Assembly (NCBI GenBank): GCA_012271135.1 | Contig: JAAXGZ010000021.1 | Coordinates: 1 to 64,000 of the forward strand | Source: Caldilineales bacterium | GTDB lineage: Bacteria > Chloroflexota > Anaerolineae > Caldilineales > Caldilineaceae | Length of the DNA: 64,000 nucleotides | Direction of reading: 5' to 3' | Part shown: positions 25,127-34,917 of the stretch, piece by piece | How positions within the stretch are numbered: the first letter of the stretch is position 1 | How the letters are laid out: the number at the start of each line of letters is the position of its first letter | Program-made: the position numbers and the translations under genes | Notes under the pieces: model-generated | The model's input: the letters and a program-made list of their open reading frames with translations, nothing else | Databases searched by the model: none | Told to the model about the DNA's origin: nothing

Positions 25127-26116
25127 ATGTCCGAACTGACCGCCGCGATTGTTGGTCTGGGAACGACCGGAACGAGCCTCGGTCTGGCCCTCAAGCAGGC
25201 CCGCACGGAGTTCCACGTGCTGGGCCACGATCGCGACCGTGGCCGCCTGGCGGTGGCCAGCAAGCTGGGCGCGGTCGACAAGACCCACTGGAACCTGCAC
25301 CGCACGGTGGAACCGGCGGATCTGACCGTGCTGGCGGTGCCCGGCTCCGAACTGCCGGACCTGCTCCCCTTGCTGGACGAAACCTGGAAACCACGCAGCC
25401 TGGTCGTCATCCTGACGTCCGCCATGCAGCCGGCCCTGGCCCTGGCCGAGGAGCACCTGCCCAAACAGGTGGCCTGGGTGCTGGCCCACCCCGTGCTGAC
25501 CGGCATCAATGCCCCTGTCCGCGAACGGGAGGACCTCTTCAAGGATGTTCTGTTCTGTCTGGTTCCCGGCCGGGACACGGCCCCGGAGACCATGCAAGTG
25601 GCCCACAACCTGATTGAGCACCTGGGAGCCAAGCCACACTACGTGGACGCCCTGGAGCATGACGGCCTGGTGGCCGGCGTGGAACACACGGCCCACCTTC
25701 TGGCCGCGGCCTACATGCACGCGGCCGCCAACGGCGCCGGCTGGTCGGACGCCCGCAAGCTGGCCGGCCGGGCCTTTCATCAGGCCACGGACAGCACACT
25801 CAGCCCGCAGCACCTGCAGGCGACCCTGCTGGCCAACCGAGAGTATGTCTCCACCTGGCTGACCATCATGCAGCGCGAACTGGCCGAGTGGCAACAGCTG
25901 CTGGCCGGGGATGGGGACGAACTGCTGACCCGCCTGGAGGATCAGGACGAGGCCCGCGCCCGGTGGCTGAAGGGCGCCTCGCTGCAGGACTGGAGCGAAG
26001 ACCGCGCGCCGGTGGTGGAGACTTCGGCAGGCGGTGTCATGCGCCAGATGTTCCTGGGCCGGCTGGGCAGCCGCCGGCGCCTGCCGCAGGACGACGGAAC
26101 GGAACGGGAACGCTAA
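25127..26116 (+). CDS. Prephenate/arogenate dehydrogenase-like protein
   Basis: 329 residues. An N-terminal NAD(P)-binding Rossmann motif AIVGLGTTGTSLGLALKQ (residues 7-24) is followed by LTVLAVPGSELPDLLPLL and the catalytic-type segment WVLAHPVLTGINAP. That His corresponds to the active-site His of TyrA proteins, where GHP is usual. The all-helical C-terminal part (DGLVAGVEHTAHLLAAAYMHAAA ... KLAGRAFHQATD) fits the TyrA dimerisation domain. The match is weaker than for bona fide TyrA, so another oxidative decarboxylation or a 6-phosphogluconate-like reaction is possible. Downstream partner of the M50 protease gene. Confidence 0.65.
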   Translation: MSELTAAIVGLGTTGTSLGLALKQARTEFHVLGHDRDRGRLAVASKLGAVDKTHWNLHRTVEPADLTVLAVPGSELPDLLPLLDETWKPRSLVVILTSAMQPALALAEEHLPKQVAWVLAHPVLTGINAPVREREDLFKDVLFCLVPGRDTAPETMQVAHNLIEHLGAKPHYVDALEHDGLVAGVEHTAHLLAAAYMHAAANGAGWSDARKLAGRAFHQATDSTLSPQHLQATLLANREYVSTWLTIMQRELAEWQQLLAGDGDELLTRLEDQDEARARWLKGASLQDWSEDRAPVVETSAGGVMRQMFLGRLGSRRRLPQDDGTERER

Positions 26117-26193
26117 GCACAGCCCGGGGCCGAGACGATCCCTACGCCGGACCGCAATCGTGTCCGGTACCCGCTGCCCGGACGGCGGGATGC

Positions 26194-26775
26194 TTAGACG
26201 CCCGCGAGATCCAATTCGGCAGCGGCCTCCTGCATCGCGGTCAGGACCCGCTGCACGTGCTCCTCGAAGGGCTCGCCCAGCGCTTCGATGTAGGCCATGT
26301 TCTCGTCCCGGTTGATGGCTGCCGTGAACGCCTTGTCCTTCCACTTGCGGCGCACGGACCGCAGCTTGACCGACGCCAGAGCCTTGTCCGGGCGCACGTA
26401 GGCACAGGCCAGGATTAGCCCCGTCAGCTCATCGCAGGCCAGCAGGGCCTTGTCCAGCCTGGACTCGCGGGGCACCCCCAGAAACGTGGCATGGGCCTCC
26501 ACGGCGTGAATCAGCCGGGCGTCCCAGTTGCGCTCCCGGAACAGGCGCAGAGCCGTGCGCGGGTGGCCGTTCTCGGTGTCCTCCATTTCGGGATGGCGTT
26601 CGTAGTCCAAGTCGTGCAGCAGGCCGGTCAGGCCCCACAGTTCTTCGTCCTCCTCGTAATAACGGGCATAGGCCCGCATGGCGGCTTCGACCGACAGCAT
26701 GTGCCGGCGCAGATTCTGGTTCTCGACCCACTCTTCGAGCAGGGCTTTGGCTTCCGTGCGGCTGGGCAGGGACAT
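26194..26775 (-). CDS. HD-domain phosphohydrolase
   Basis: 193 residues. Metal-binding pattern: His in NLRRHMLSVEAAMRAYA (about 25), the HD pair in LTGLLHDLDYERHPE (about 53-54), His in AVEAHATFLG and Asp in LACDELTGLILACAYV. The family is found in many bacteria as a hydrolase of about 190 residues. The start at 26775 is supported by AGGA five bases upstream and by the conserved start of the first helix. It is transcribed away from groEL with two hairpins in between, so it is probably an independent unit. Substrate unknown; nucleotides or nucleotide second messengers are typical. Confidence 0.8.
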   Translation of the reverse strand: MSLPSRTEAKALLEEWVENQNLRRHMLSVEAAMRAYARYYEEDEELWGLTGLLHDLDYERHPEMEDTENGHPRTALRLFRERNWDARLIHAVEAHATFLGVPRESRLDKALLACDELTGLILACAYVRPDKALASVKLRSVRRKWKDKAFTAAINRDENMAYIEALGEPFEEHVQRVLTAMQEAAAELDLAGV

Positions 26776-26822
26776 GGAATCGCATCCTAGCAACTGACTT
26801 CTGTTCAACGGTGTCATTTTAG

Positions 26823-26851
26823 TGCCGGCGTCCCCGGATAGGACGCCGGCA
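26823..26851. terminator. Hairpin between groEL and the HD gene
   Basis: Arms TGCCGGCGTCC and GGACGCCGGCA (11 bp) with a 7-base loop. It stands directly after the groEL terminator hairpin and may reinforce it or cap read-through. Confidence 0.4.
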
Positions 26852-26884
26852 ACAAAAGAGGGACGCCAAAGCGCCCCTCTTCCA
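26851..26884 (-). terminator. Intrinsic terminator of groESL
   Basis: On the minus strand, arms AAGAGGGGCGC and GCGTCCCTCTT (one mismatch, loop TTTG) are followed by TTTTGTTG. It lies 27 bp after the groEL stop. Confidence 0.7.
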
Positions 26885-26910
26885 ACTGTCGACCTGATGG
26901 TCCGGGTGGA

Positions 26911-28551
<1,641 letters not shown>

Positions 28552-28609
28552 TTGTTGTCTTGCTCCTTTTCTGTAAACCATCGACTGCCACGCGGGCCGC
28601 CGGGAATAA

Positions 28610-28897
28610 CTAACCGACCAGGGCCAGCACGTCGGATTCCTTGAGAATCAGGATTTCCTCGCCGTCCACCTTGATGGTGGTGCCGGAGTACTTGGCATAG
28701 AGCACTGTGTCGTCCACGCCAACCTCCATGGGAATGCGCTCGCCGTTGTCGTCCCGGGCTCCCGGTCCAACCGCCAGCACGGTGCCTTCCTGAGGCTTCT
28801 CCTTGGCCGTCTCCGGCAGGAAAATGCCCGATGAGGTCTGCTCCTCGCCCTCGTTCGGACGAACGACCAGACGGTCGCCCAACGGTTTCAGGTTCAT
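28610..28897 (-). CDS. groS: Co-chaperonin GroES
   Basis: 95 residues. [46 protein letters not shown] is typical, with the mobile loop ([14 protein letters not shown]) that binds GroEL, and the roof/C-terminal [34 protein letters not shown] lies about 12 bp before the ATG at 28897. The frame stays open 11 codons further, but the conserved N-terminus fixes the start. First gene of the heat-shock pair. Confidence 0.97.
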   Translation of the reverse strand: MNLKPLGDRLVVRPNEGEEQTSSGIFLPETAKEKPQEGTVLAVGPGARDDNGERIPMEVGVDDTVLYAKYSGTTIKVDGEEILILKESDVLALVG

Positions 28898-28952
28898 ATC
28901 GCTACTTTGCCTCCTGCTTGATGGCCGCACCCCGGTGCCGCCCTTGCCTGAA

Positions 28953-28979
28953 TTGGCACTCTCGCTGTCCGAGTGCCAG
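28953..28979 (-). promoter_or_regulatory. CIRCE operator (HrcA binding site) upstream of groESL
   Basis: TTGGCACTC-N9-GAGTGCCAG is a 27-bp inverted repeat matching the CIRCE consensus TTAGCACTC-N9-GAGTGCTAA with two changes in each arm-end pair. It lies 56 bp upstream of the groES ATG. HrcA repression with GroEL feedback is therefore expected; hrcA itself is not in the window. Confidence 0.9.
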
Positions 28980-29118
28980 CGGACAGGTTACCAAAGTGCC
29001 GAGCCGGAACCCAAGATTCCGGTAGCGGCAATCGGTGGGCGAACAGCACCCGCGAGGCGCGTGTTCACATGGGCCCATAGGCTACGCCAGATTCCGGCGG
29101 CGGTGTATTGGATCTTGG

Positions 29119-31362
29119 TTAACGTTTGTCGGACGTACGGTCCGGGCGCCGGGACGCAGCTTCGGCCAGCCGCTGCCGGCACTGATCCAAAAATCGGCTT
29201 TCCTCGCGTGCGAAGTCCGGCAACTGGAAGGCCGTGTACGTCTGCAGGGCGGCCTCGAACTCCAGGGCGGCGGCTTCCCATTCCTCCATGCCCTGGTAGA
29301 CCTGGCCCAGATTGTGGTGCACGGTGGCCGCATCCAGCCACGACTCCTGGCCCTGGTGCCGCTCCAGGGCCTGCCGGAACCAATCCGCGGCCGCCGGCAG
29401 ATCCTCCACATGGAAGGCCAGCGCGCCTAGGTTGGTCAGCGTCGTGGCTTCGCCGTCCACCTGCCTCAGGTAGCGGTACAGCTCCAGCGCGTTCAGGTAG
29501 ACATGGCGGGCCAGTTCCGTACGGTCCAGCGCTTCCAGGGCCAGCCCCATGCTGTTGTAGATGTTGGCAATTTGGTGTCGGTTGTCGTTGCGCCGCGCCA
29601 GCAGCAGCGCCTGCTCCAGCCGTGCCAGGGCCTGCGGATACTTCTCGAGGGCCAGATTGAGGCTGCCCAGACTGCGATAGGCGCGCACCAGTTCGGTCAG
29701 GGTACTGCCCTGGGACAGGTACTCGTAGGCCTTGTCGCAATGCTCGAGTGCAGCCGTCAGCTGGTTTTGTTCCCTGTACACGGTGCTAATGTCGGTGTGC
29801 ACAATCGCCAACTGGGTCACCAGCTCGCGCCGTTCCAGCACAACGCGGGCCCGTTCCAGCCAAGCCAGGGCCTGTTCATGCTCCTCGCGGTGGTAGAGCA
29901 GACGCCCCATTTGCACCAGCAGGTGTCCGAAAGCCTCGTGGCGGCTCTGGGCCGCGCAGGCCACGGCGCCGGCCGCGGTCCAGGACAGGCCCCGCGGCAT
30001 GTGTCGCCATCGGGCGTGCAGCACCAGCGAACGGGCATAGCGGCTGACCAGTTCCAATTGGGACGGGGACACGTTCAGTTTGAACCGGGTCAGATCGGAG
30101 GTGGCGGCCAGGGAGGCGGCCAGCGTCTCCAGGTCGTCGCCGCAGACCTCCCGCATGATGTGCACACACCAGTCCGCGGCTTGGCGAATGTTGCCCCACT
30201 CGGGTTCCAGCGCCGACCAGTACAGCTGATCGGGACGTTCGAACCAGGACACGAACCGCACGTAGTAACGGGCATGGGCGTTGCGCCAGTCCCGGGACTG
30301 CGCGTGGCGGTCGGCTTCCAGCCGCCGCCGCACGGCGGGATGAATCACGGCCCGGGCCTGGGTCGGCACATCCTCCAGCAATGCCCTGTCCTGCAGCAGT
30401 TCAAGGACGCGCTGCAACCCCGGCCCCAGTTGGGTTTTTGAACCGACGGTCCACTGGGGTGCCTCCGCCACGTGCAGAACCATGTCCGAGTCGCCAGGCC
30501 AGAACAGGTCGCGGATGGCCAGGTAGGAAGCACCTCCCGCCGCCATGTTGAGACGCTCCAGCACCTGCATGGCGTCGGTACTTTCCTGCGCCACGCGGTC
30601 CGCGGCCAGGCGAATGAGCACATCAAGGGATGGCTCCGAACCGGTCTCCACCGCGCGGATCACCTGTTCCAGGCATTCCGGCTGGGCCTTGAGCAGACCC
30701 GCCAACAGGCGAATGGCCAGGGGCCCACCGCCCGTCAGGTCGTGCACCGTCCCCGCATCGGTGGCCGGTGCCTGCAGCGCCTGCCAGAACACCTCGGTGT
30801 CGTATCGGCTCAGCCCGCCAAGGTGCAGAACCGTTTCCTGGGCCAGTTCCTCCATTTCCGGGGTCAGCCGGTCCGCGATCAGCACGACGCGGGACGGCGT
30901 GTCGGCGGTCTCCAGGTTCCGGAACGTCTGCAGAAGCAGCTGGAGGTCGGTCTCCGAAACGGATTCGAGTTCATCCAGGACCAGCACCCGGCGACGGCGA
31001 TAGAGCAGTTCCCGAATGCCGGTGCTCCACTGCGCCCGAATATGCCAGGAACGGTCGAAGCCCAGCACGGACGTCAGGCTGTGAACGATGTCCTGGAAAC
31101 GGAACCTCTCCAAGCCGGCGGCGGCCGCCCAAACACAACCGTCCGGAAATTCGTTGATGGCCGACCACACCGCCGCGGTCACCAAGGCGCTCTTGCCCAC
31201 GCCGGGCGGGCCGACCACCGCAATCACGGGCGTGGTTCCGGGATCGCCCAGCCGTCCCTGCAGCCGGCGCAGGGCCGAACGCCGGCCGCTGAACCCCCGC
31301 AGCCGATACAGGCCGAGGTTGTGCCGAACTTCCCTTTCCAACGGGGTCGTCTTGCGTTCCAT
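29119..31362 (-). CDS. STAND-type NTPase with C-terminal TPR repeats
   Basis: 747 residues. FSGRRSALRRLQGRL leads into a P-loop NTPase with Walker A GPPGVGKS (51-58) and Walker B RRVLVLDELESVS (about 124-136), then VVLIADRLTPEMEELAQ and GGGPLAIRLLAGLL, the GxP motif of NB-ARC/STAND proteins. From about residue 470 to 740 there are TPR units (LTELVRAYRSLGSLNLALEKYPQALARLEQALLLARR; IANIYNSMGLALEALDRTELARHVYLNALELYRYL). STAND proteins act as ligand-triggered oligomeric switches in regulation or anti-phage defence; no effector domain (nuclease, TIR, protease) is fused here. Last gene of the nadK operon, 18 bp after the TPR gene. Confidence 0.85.
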   Translation of the reverse strand: MERKTTPLEREVRHNLGLYRLRGFSGRRSALRRLQGRLGDPGTTPVIAVVGPPGVGKSALVTAAVWSAINEFPDGCVWAAAAGLERFRFQDIVHSLTSVLGFDRSWHIRAQWSTGIRELLYRRRRVLVLDELESVSETDLQLLLQTFRNLETADTPSRVVLIADRLTPEMEELAQETVLHLGGLSRYDTEVFWQALQAPATDAGTVHDLTGGGPLAIRLLAGLLKAQPECLEQVIRAVETGSEPSLDVLIRLAADRVAQESTDAMQVLERLNMAAGGASYLAIRDLFWPGDSDMVLHVAEAPQWTVGSKTQLGPGLQRVLELLQDRALLEDVPTQARAVIHPAVRRRLEADRHAQSRDWRNAHARYYVRFVSWFERPDQLYWSALEPEWGNIRQAADWCVHIMREVCGDDLETLAASLAATSDLTRFKLNVSPSQLELVSRYARSLVLHARWRHMPRGLSWTAAGAVACAAQSRHEAFGHLLVQMGRLLYHREEHEQALAWLERARVVLERRELVTQLAIVHTDISTVYREQNQLTAALEHCDKAYEYLSQGSTLTELVRAYRSLGSLNLALEKYPQALARLEQALLLARRNDNRHQIANIYNSMGLALEALDRTELARHVYLNALELYRYLRQVDGEATTLTNLGALAFHVEDLPAAADWFRQALERHQGQESWLDAATVHHNLGQVYQGMEEWEAAALEFEAALQTYTAFQLPDFAREESRFLDQCRQRLAEAASRRPDRTSDKR

Positions 31363-31380
31363 GCCGCTTGCACCCTCGTA

Positions 31381-32511
31381 TCAGATGGGACAGCTCTCCA
31401 GTCCCTCCAGGGCCGGTCCGCTTTCGGGATCGATCTCCAGGGCGGCCAGCAACCAGGGCTTGGCCTTGTCGCACTCGGGGGGATCCTTGTAGACATAGGC
31501 GAGGCCCAGCTGGTACAGGAACTCGATGCGGGGCGTGCCCTCGATCAGTTCCAGGGCCTCGGACAGAATGCCGACCGCACCCTCGTAGTTGCGCATGCGG
31601 TAGTAGACCGTGCCCAAGTGGGCCATGGCCAGCCCGTCCTGTGGATCGACCTCGACGGCCCGCTCCAGGTTGCGCCGGGCCTCCAGGTCGTTGCCCACCT
31701 TGAAATGGCCGTAGCCCAGGGCATCCCATGTGAGCGAGACATTCGGGTTCAGCTCCAAGGCCCGTTCATAGGCTTCCAGGGCATTCTCCCATTCGAACAG
31801 CGCCTCGTAGAGCCGGCCCTTGTGGATCTCCAGGTACCAGGCCGACGGATCCACGGACAGACCCTGATCCAACGCGGCCAGGCCCTCGGTGTACTCGCCG
31901 CGGTATTCGTGCAGCAGAGCCTTGTTGCGCCACACCAGAACATCCAGCGGCGCCAGTTCAGCCGCCTGATCGAGGTAGGCCTCGGCCTTGTACCAGTTTC
32001 CGACGTCGGCGTAGATCTCTCCCAGGATGGCCAGTGTCCAGCTATTGTCCGGGGAGAGCACCAGGGCATCCACCGCCGTGTTGACCGCCTCCTCGTATTC
32101 CCCGGACCAGTCCAGGGCACGCGCCAGCGCATTCAGGCTGTCCACATGGCGGTCGTCCCGGCGAACCGCCTCCTCGGCCGCGGCCAGCGCCTTGGGCACC
32201 TGGTTGAGCAGAATGTACAGGCGCGACTGGTCCACCAGCGGCTGCGGGTTCCAGGTCTCGATTGCGGCCACCTGCCCGTAGAACTCCGCCGCCTTGAGCA
32301 GGTCGCCCTGCGATTCATGGACGCGAGCCTGAGCCAAGGGATTCACGGCACTGGGTGTGGGGGTCGGATCCGGCAGTACGAAGGTGGCCCGTTCCACCAG
32401 CAGTTCACGCCGGTTCCACAGGCTGACACAGGCCAGCACCAGCAGCGCCAGGGCCCACATGGGGACGCGCCAGCGCCGGCGGCTGGTGTAACGAACCGAA
32501 CGCAACTCCAT
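31381..32511 (-). CDS. Membrane-anchored TPR protein
   Basis: 376 residues. A single N-terminal membrane helix (VPMWALALLVLACVSLW, residues 16-32) is followed by a proline-rich linker and at least seven TPR units (for example LDVLVWRNKALLHEYRGEYTEGLAALDQGLSVDP and VSLTWDALGYGHFKVGNDLEARRNLERAVEVDP). The repeats are expected outside or inside depending on topology; the basic RRRWR before the helix suggests an N-in, C-out orientation, so the repeats face the cell surface. Role probably scaffolding. It lies 28 bp downstream of the B-box gene and 18 bp upstream of the STAND gene on the same transcript. Confidence 0.8.
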   Translation of the reverse strand: MELRSVRYTSRRRWRVPMWALALLVLACVSLWNRRELLVERATFVLPDPTPTPSAVNPLAQARVHESQGDLLKAAEFYGQVAAIETWNPQPLVDQSRLYILLNQVPKALAAAEEAVRRDDRHVDSLNALARALDWSGEYEEAVNTAVDALVLSPDNSWTLAILGEIYADVGNWYKAEAYLDQAAELAPLDVLVWRNKALLHEYRGEYTEGLAALDQGLSVDPSAWYLEIHKGRLYEALFEWENALEAYERALELNPNVSLTWDALGYGHFKVGNDLEARRNLERAVEVDPQDGLAMAHLGTVYYRMRNYEGAVGILSEALELIEGTPRIEFLYQLGLAYVYKDPPECDKAKPWLLAALEIDPESGPALEGLESCPI

Positions 32512-32539
32512 GGGAAGTCAACCGGAACGCCCCGAGACG

Positions 32540-33076
32540 CTACTTGAGAAGTGGCCAGGCGGACACCAGCGTCACCGCGAGGAACACCAGCAGGACCGGG
32601 CTCAGGAACAGGCGCCCTGTGAGCACAAAGAGCACCGCGCTGCCCAACAGGCAGCCCAACAGGACACCAATCACCGCAAACAGGCCCAGCCTGCGGCCCC
32701 GTCGTCGCTGCACAGCCCGTCGCACAATCCGGGCCAGCAGGGCGCCTGCGGCCCCTCCTGTCAGAAAGGCAATCAGCAGGCCCAGGAAGGTTCCGACCAA
32801 ACCGGACACGAACCCGGCCACGGGCAGGCCGACCGCGGCCAGCACCATTCCGGTACCCATGGCGATCCAGGGATCGCCCGGCTCCATGTTGTAGGCCCGA
32901 TCCTGGTGTTCGCGGATGCAGTCCCGGCAGCGGTAGCCGACCGGCGTGTGGACCGCGCAGCGGGTGCACATCGGTTCGTCGCACCGGTTGCAGCGCAACC
33001 GGGTCTCGACCTCGGGATGACGCTTGCAGCGGAGCGGGGCGGCAACCGGGGGCTGCAGGGCGTGGGAGTCGGCCAT
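32540..33076 (-). CDS. B-box-type zinc-finger membrane protein
   Basis: 178 residues. The N-terminal 55 residues hold a B-box/zinc-ribbon pattern: C-x2-H in LRCKRHPE, C-x2-C in LRCNRCDEPMC, C-x2-C-x-x-H in MCTRCAVHTPVGYRC, ending RCRDCIREH. Residues 70-178 have three to four membrane helices (AMGTGMVLAAVGLPVAGFVSGLVG; FLGLLIAFLTGGAAGAL; LGLFAVIGVLLGCLLGSAVLFVL; LFLSPVLLVFLAVTLVSAW). Its ATG overlaps the nadK stop by one base (TGATG), so translation is coupled. The domain layout is common in Chloroflexota and Actinobacteria; function unknown. Confidence 0.75.
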   Translation of the reverse strand: MADSHALQPPVAAPLRCKRHPEVETRLRCNRCDEPMCTRCAVHTPVGYRCRDCIREHQDRAYNMEPGDPWIAMGTGMVLAAVGLPVAGFVSGLVGTFLGLLIAFLTGGAAGALLARIVRRAVQRRRGRRLGLFAVIGVLLGCLLGSAVLFVLTGRLFLSPVLLVFLAVTLVSAWPLLK

Positions 33077-33993
33077 CAGTACGTCGTACCCAACTTGCCG
33101 ACCAGGGTCTGGTAGAAGTTCTGGCGACTGCCGGTGCGCACGTAGCGGGCCGGATGCTCGCTGGCCACCACCGTCACCTCGTCCCCCTCCTCCATGTCAA
33201 GGTGGAAGTGGCCGTCCACCGTCAGCATGGCCTCGTAATCCCAGGTGGCCCGCACCCGGACCTCGGTGCCCTCGGACAACACAAGCGGTCGGTTCAGGGA
33301 CAGGTGGGGCGCGACCGGAACAATGACGATGTTGCGCAGTTCCGGCGGCAGAATCGGCCCTCCGGCCGCCAGCGCATAGCCGGTGCTGCCGGTCGGCGTG
33401 GCCACAATCAGGCCATCGCAGGTGATGGCAGCCAGATTCTCGCCGTCCAGTCGGATGCGGGTCTCAATCACGCGGGCCAGGCTGCCGCGGCTGATCACGG
33501 CATCGTTCAGCGCCGCGAAGGTGTGCACCGTCTGCAAGCCGCCGGTATTGGGATCCCTTCGATCCACGCGCACACTGATCATGAGCCGTTCTTCCAGCCA
33601 GCAGTTCCAGGCCAGCATGGCTTCGATGGCAGGACGCCATTGATCCGGCTGCACTTCGGACAGAAATCCGACCTTGCCCATGTTGATGCCCAGGACCGGA
33701 ACCCCCCAGGCGGCTCCGCTGCGGCCCGCTCGCAACATGGTGCCGTCGCCGCCGATGGCAACGATGACATCGACATGCGGCAGGCGCGGGCTCAGGGTGT
33801 CGGGTTCCCAACTGGACGAGTGGCACACCTCGTACAGGCCCTGCATTGTCAACCAGTCCCCAATCTCGGAGGCCAGCAGGGCCGCATCCGCCTTGTGCGG
33901 ATGATGGAGCACGCAGATATTGCGCCAAGGGGCGGCGAAAGGGGACCGGGTCGCGGCCCGACCGTCGAGAAACGTATCGCTCATGACGGACAT
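33076..33993 (-). CDS. nadK: NAD kinase
   Basis: 305 residues. It phosphorylates NAD to NADP with ATP. Signature motifs: AIGGDGTMLRAGR (GGDG catalytic loop), LGINMGKVGFLSEVQ, TPTGSTGYALAAGGPILPPEL (the family's conserved GSTxY site) and VAPHLSLNRPLVL. The start MSVMSDTFLDG is uncertain: a second ATG three codons in is equally possible and neither has a strong ribosome site. The frame is open far upstream without conservation. First gene of the four-gene minus-strand operon ending in the STAND NTPase. Confidence 0.92.
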   Translation of the reverse strand: MSVMSDTFLDGRAATRSPFAAPWRNICVLHHPHKADAALLASEIGDWLTMQGLYEVCHSSSWEPDTLSPRLPHVDVIVAIGGDGTMLRAGRSGAAWGVPVLGINMGKVGFLSEVQPDQWRPAIEAMLAWNCWLEERLMISVRVDRRDPNTGGLQTVHTFAALNDAVISRGSLARVIETRIRLDGENLAAITCDGLIVATPTGSTGYALAAGGPILPPELRNIVIVPVAPHLSLNRPLVLSEGTEVRVRATWDYEAMLTVDGHFHLDMEEGDEVTVVASEHPARYVRTGSRQNFYQTLVGKLGTTY

Positions 33994-34058
33994 TGTAGAT
34001 TGACGGAAGCGCCGTTTTCGTCCCGGCCCGGCGGTCGCCAGGTTGTCCCGCCCCCTGT

Positions 34059-34067
34059 TGCTATACT
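34059..34067 (+). promoter_or_regulatory. Extended -10 promoter of the phosphoesterase gene
   Basis: TGC-TATACT, identical to the element at 24268-24276, lies 58 bp before the ATG at 34126 in the nadK/phosphoesterase divergent region. Confidence 0.4.
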
Positions 34068-34125
34068 TGCCGACGCTTGGTGCCCGGACCCGCCGGGGCC
34101 GCGCCCTTCTCCCGGTTGGCGCGAC

Positions 34126-34917
34126 ATGCGCATTCTGGTCCTTTCGGATATCCACGCCAACTTCGCCGCCCTGGAGGCCGTCATCGCCCACACCAGGGAC
34201 CGTTGGGACGAACTTTGGTGCCTGGGCGACATTGTCGGCTACGGCCCGCGTCCCAACGAATGCGTCGACCTGATTCGTGCGCAGGCCAGCCTGTGCGTGC
34301 CGGGTAACCACGACCGGGCCGTGCTTGACAACAACACCAGCCGCCAGTTCAACGACATGGCGCGGGAGGCGATCGACTGGACCCGCGCCGAACTCACCAC
34401 CGGCAACAGTGCCTACCTGGAATCCCTGTTGCCCAAGCCGGTCCCGGTGGACAGCTTGGACTTGTTGGCCACCCATGCCTCGCCCCGCGATCCGGTCTTC
34501 GAGTACATGGACGGCATCGACACGGCACTTGCCAACTGGCGACGGCCCGAGTTCACCGCCAAGTTCTGCCTGGTGGGACACACCCACCTGCCGGACATCT
34601 TCCGCCTGCGCGTGGCCCAGGTGGACCCCGACGATGCGGACCGCCGAAAGGCCCGCGTGGAACGCATGCGGGCCCGGCCCGGGATGCCGGTCAACCTACA
34701 GCCCGAACTGAACCACCGCGTCATCCTGAACCCGGGCAGCGTGGGCCAGCCGCGGGACAAGAACAAGCGCGCCTCCTTCGCCCTGCTGGTGCAGGAGGGG
34801 CCGGAACTAATCTGGCACTACGAACGGGTAGACTATCCCATCGAACTGACCCAGACCCAGATGCAGCAGGCCGGCCTGCCCCGGATTCTGATTGACCGGC
34901 TCAGCTACGGCTGGTAG
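34126..34917 (+). CDS. YfcE/MJ0936-type metallophosphoesterase
   Basis: 263 residues. Metal-binding motifs run in order: MRILVLSDIHANFAALEAVI (D-x-H), WCLGDIVGYGPRPNECVDLIR (GD), LCVPGNHDRAVLDN (GNHD), LLATHASPRDP (H) and CLVGHTHLPDIF (GHTH). LNPGSVGQPRDKN is the family's conserved substrate-loop motif. Relatives hydrolyse phosphodiesters, including cyclic nucleotides. ATG immediately precedes the conserved RILVLSDIHAN. The 3' end overlaps the 3' end of uvrC by 17 bp on the opposite strand, so the two genes are convergent and tightly packed. Confidence 0.9.
   Translation: MRILVLSDIHANFAALEAVIAHTRDRWDELWCLGDIVGYGPRPNECVDLIRAQASLCVPGNHDRAVLDNNTSRQFNDMAREAIDWTRAELTTGNSAYLESLLPKPVPVDSLDLLATHASPRDPVFEYMDGIDTALANWRRPEFTAKFCLVGHTHLPDIFRLRVAQVDPDDADRRKARVERMRARPGMPVNLQPELNHRVILNPGSVGQPRDKNKRASFALLVQEGPELIWHYERVDYPIELTQTQMQQAGLPRILIDRLSYGW

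Noticed and set aside
24206-26344. A 712-codon minus-strand frame opposite the M50 protease and TyrA-like genes
   Set aside because: Antisense shadow of two genes with clear motifs; its product is low-complexity (runs of HGQ).
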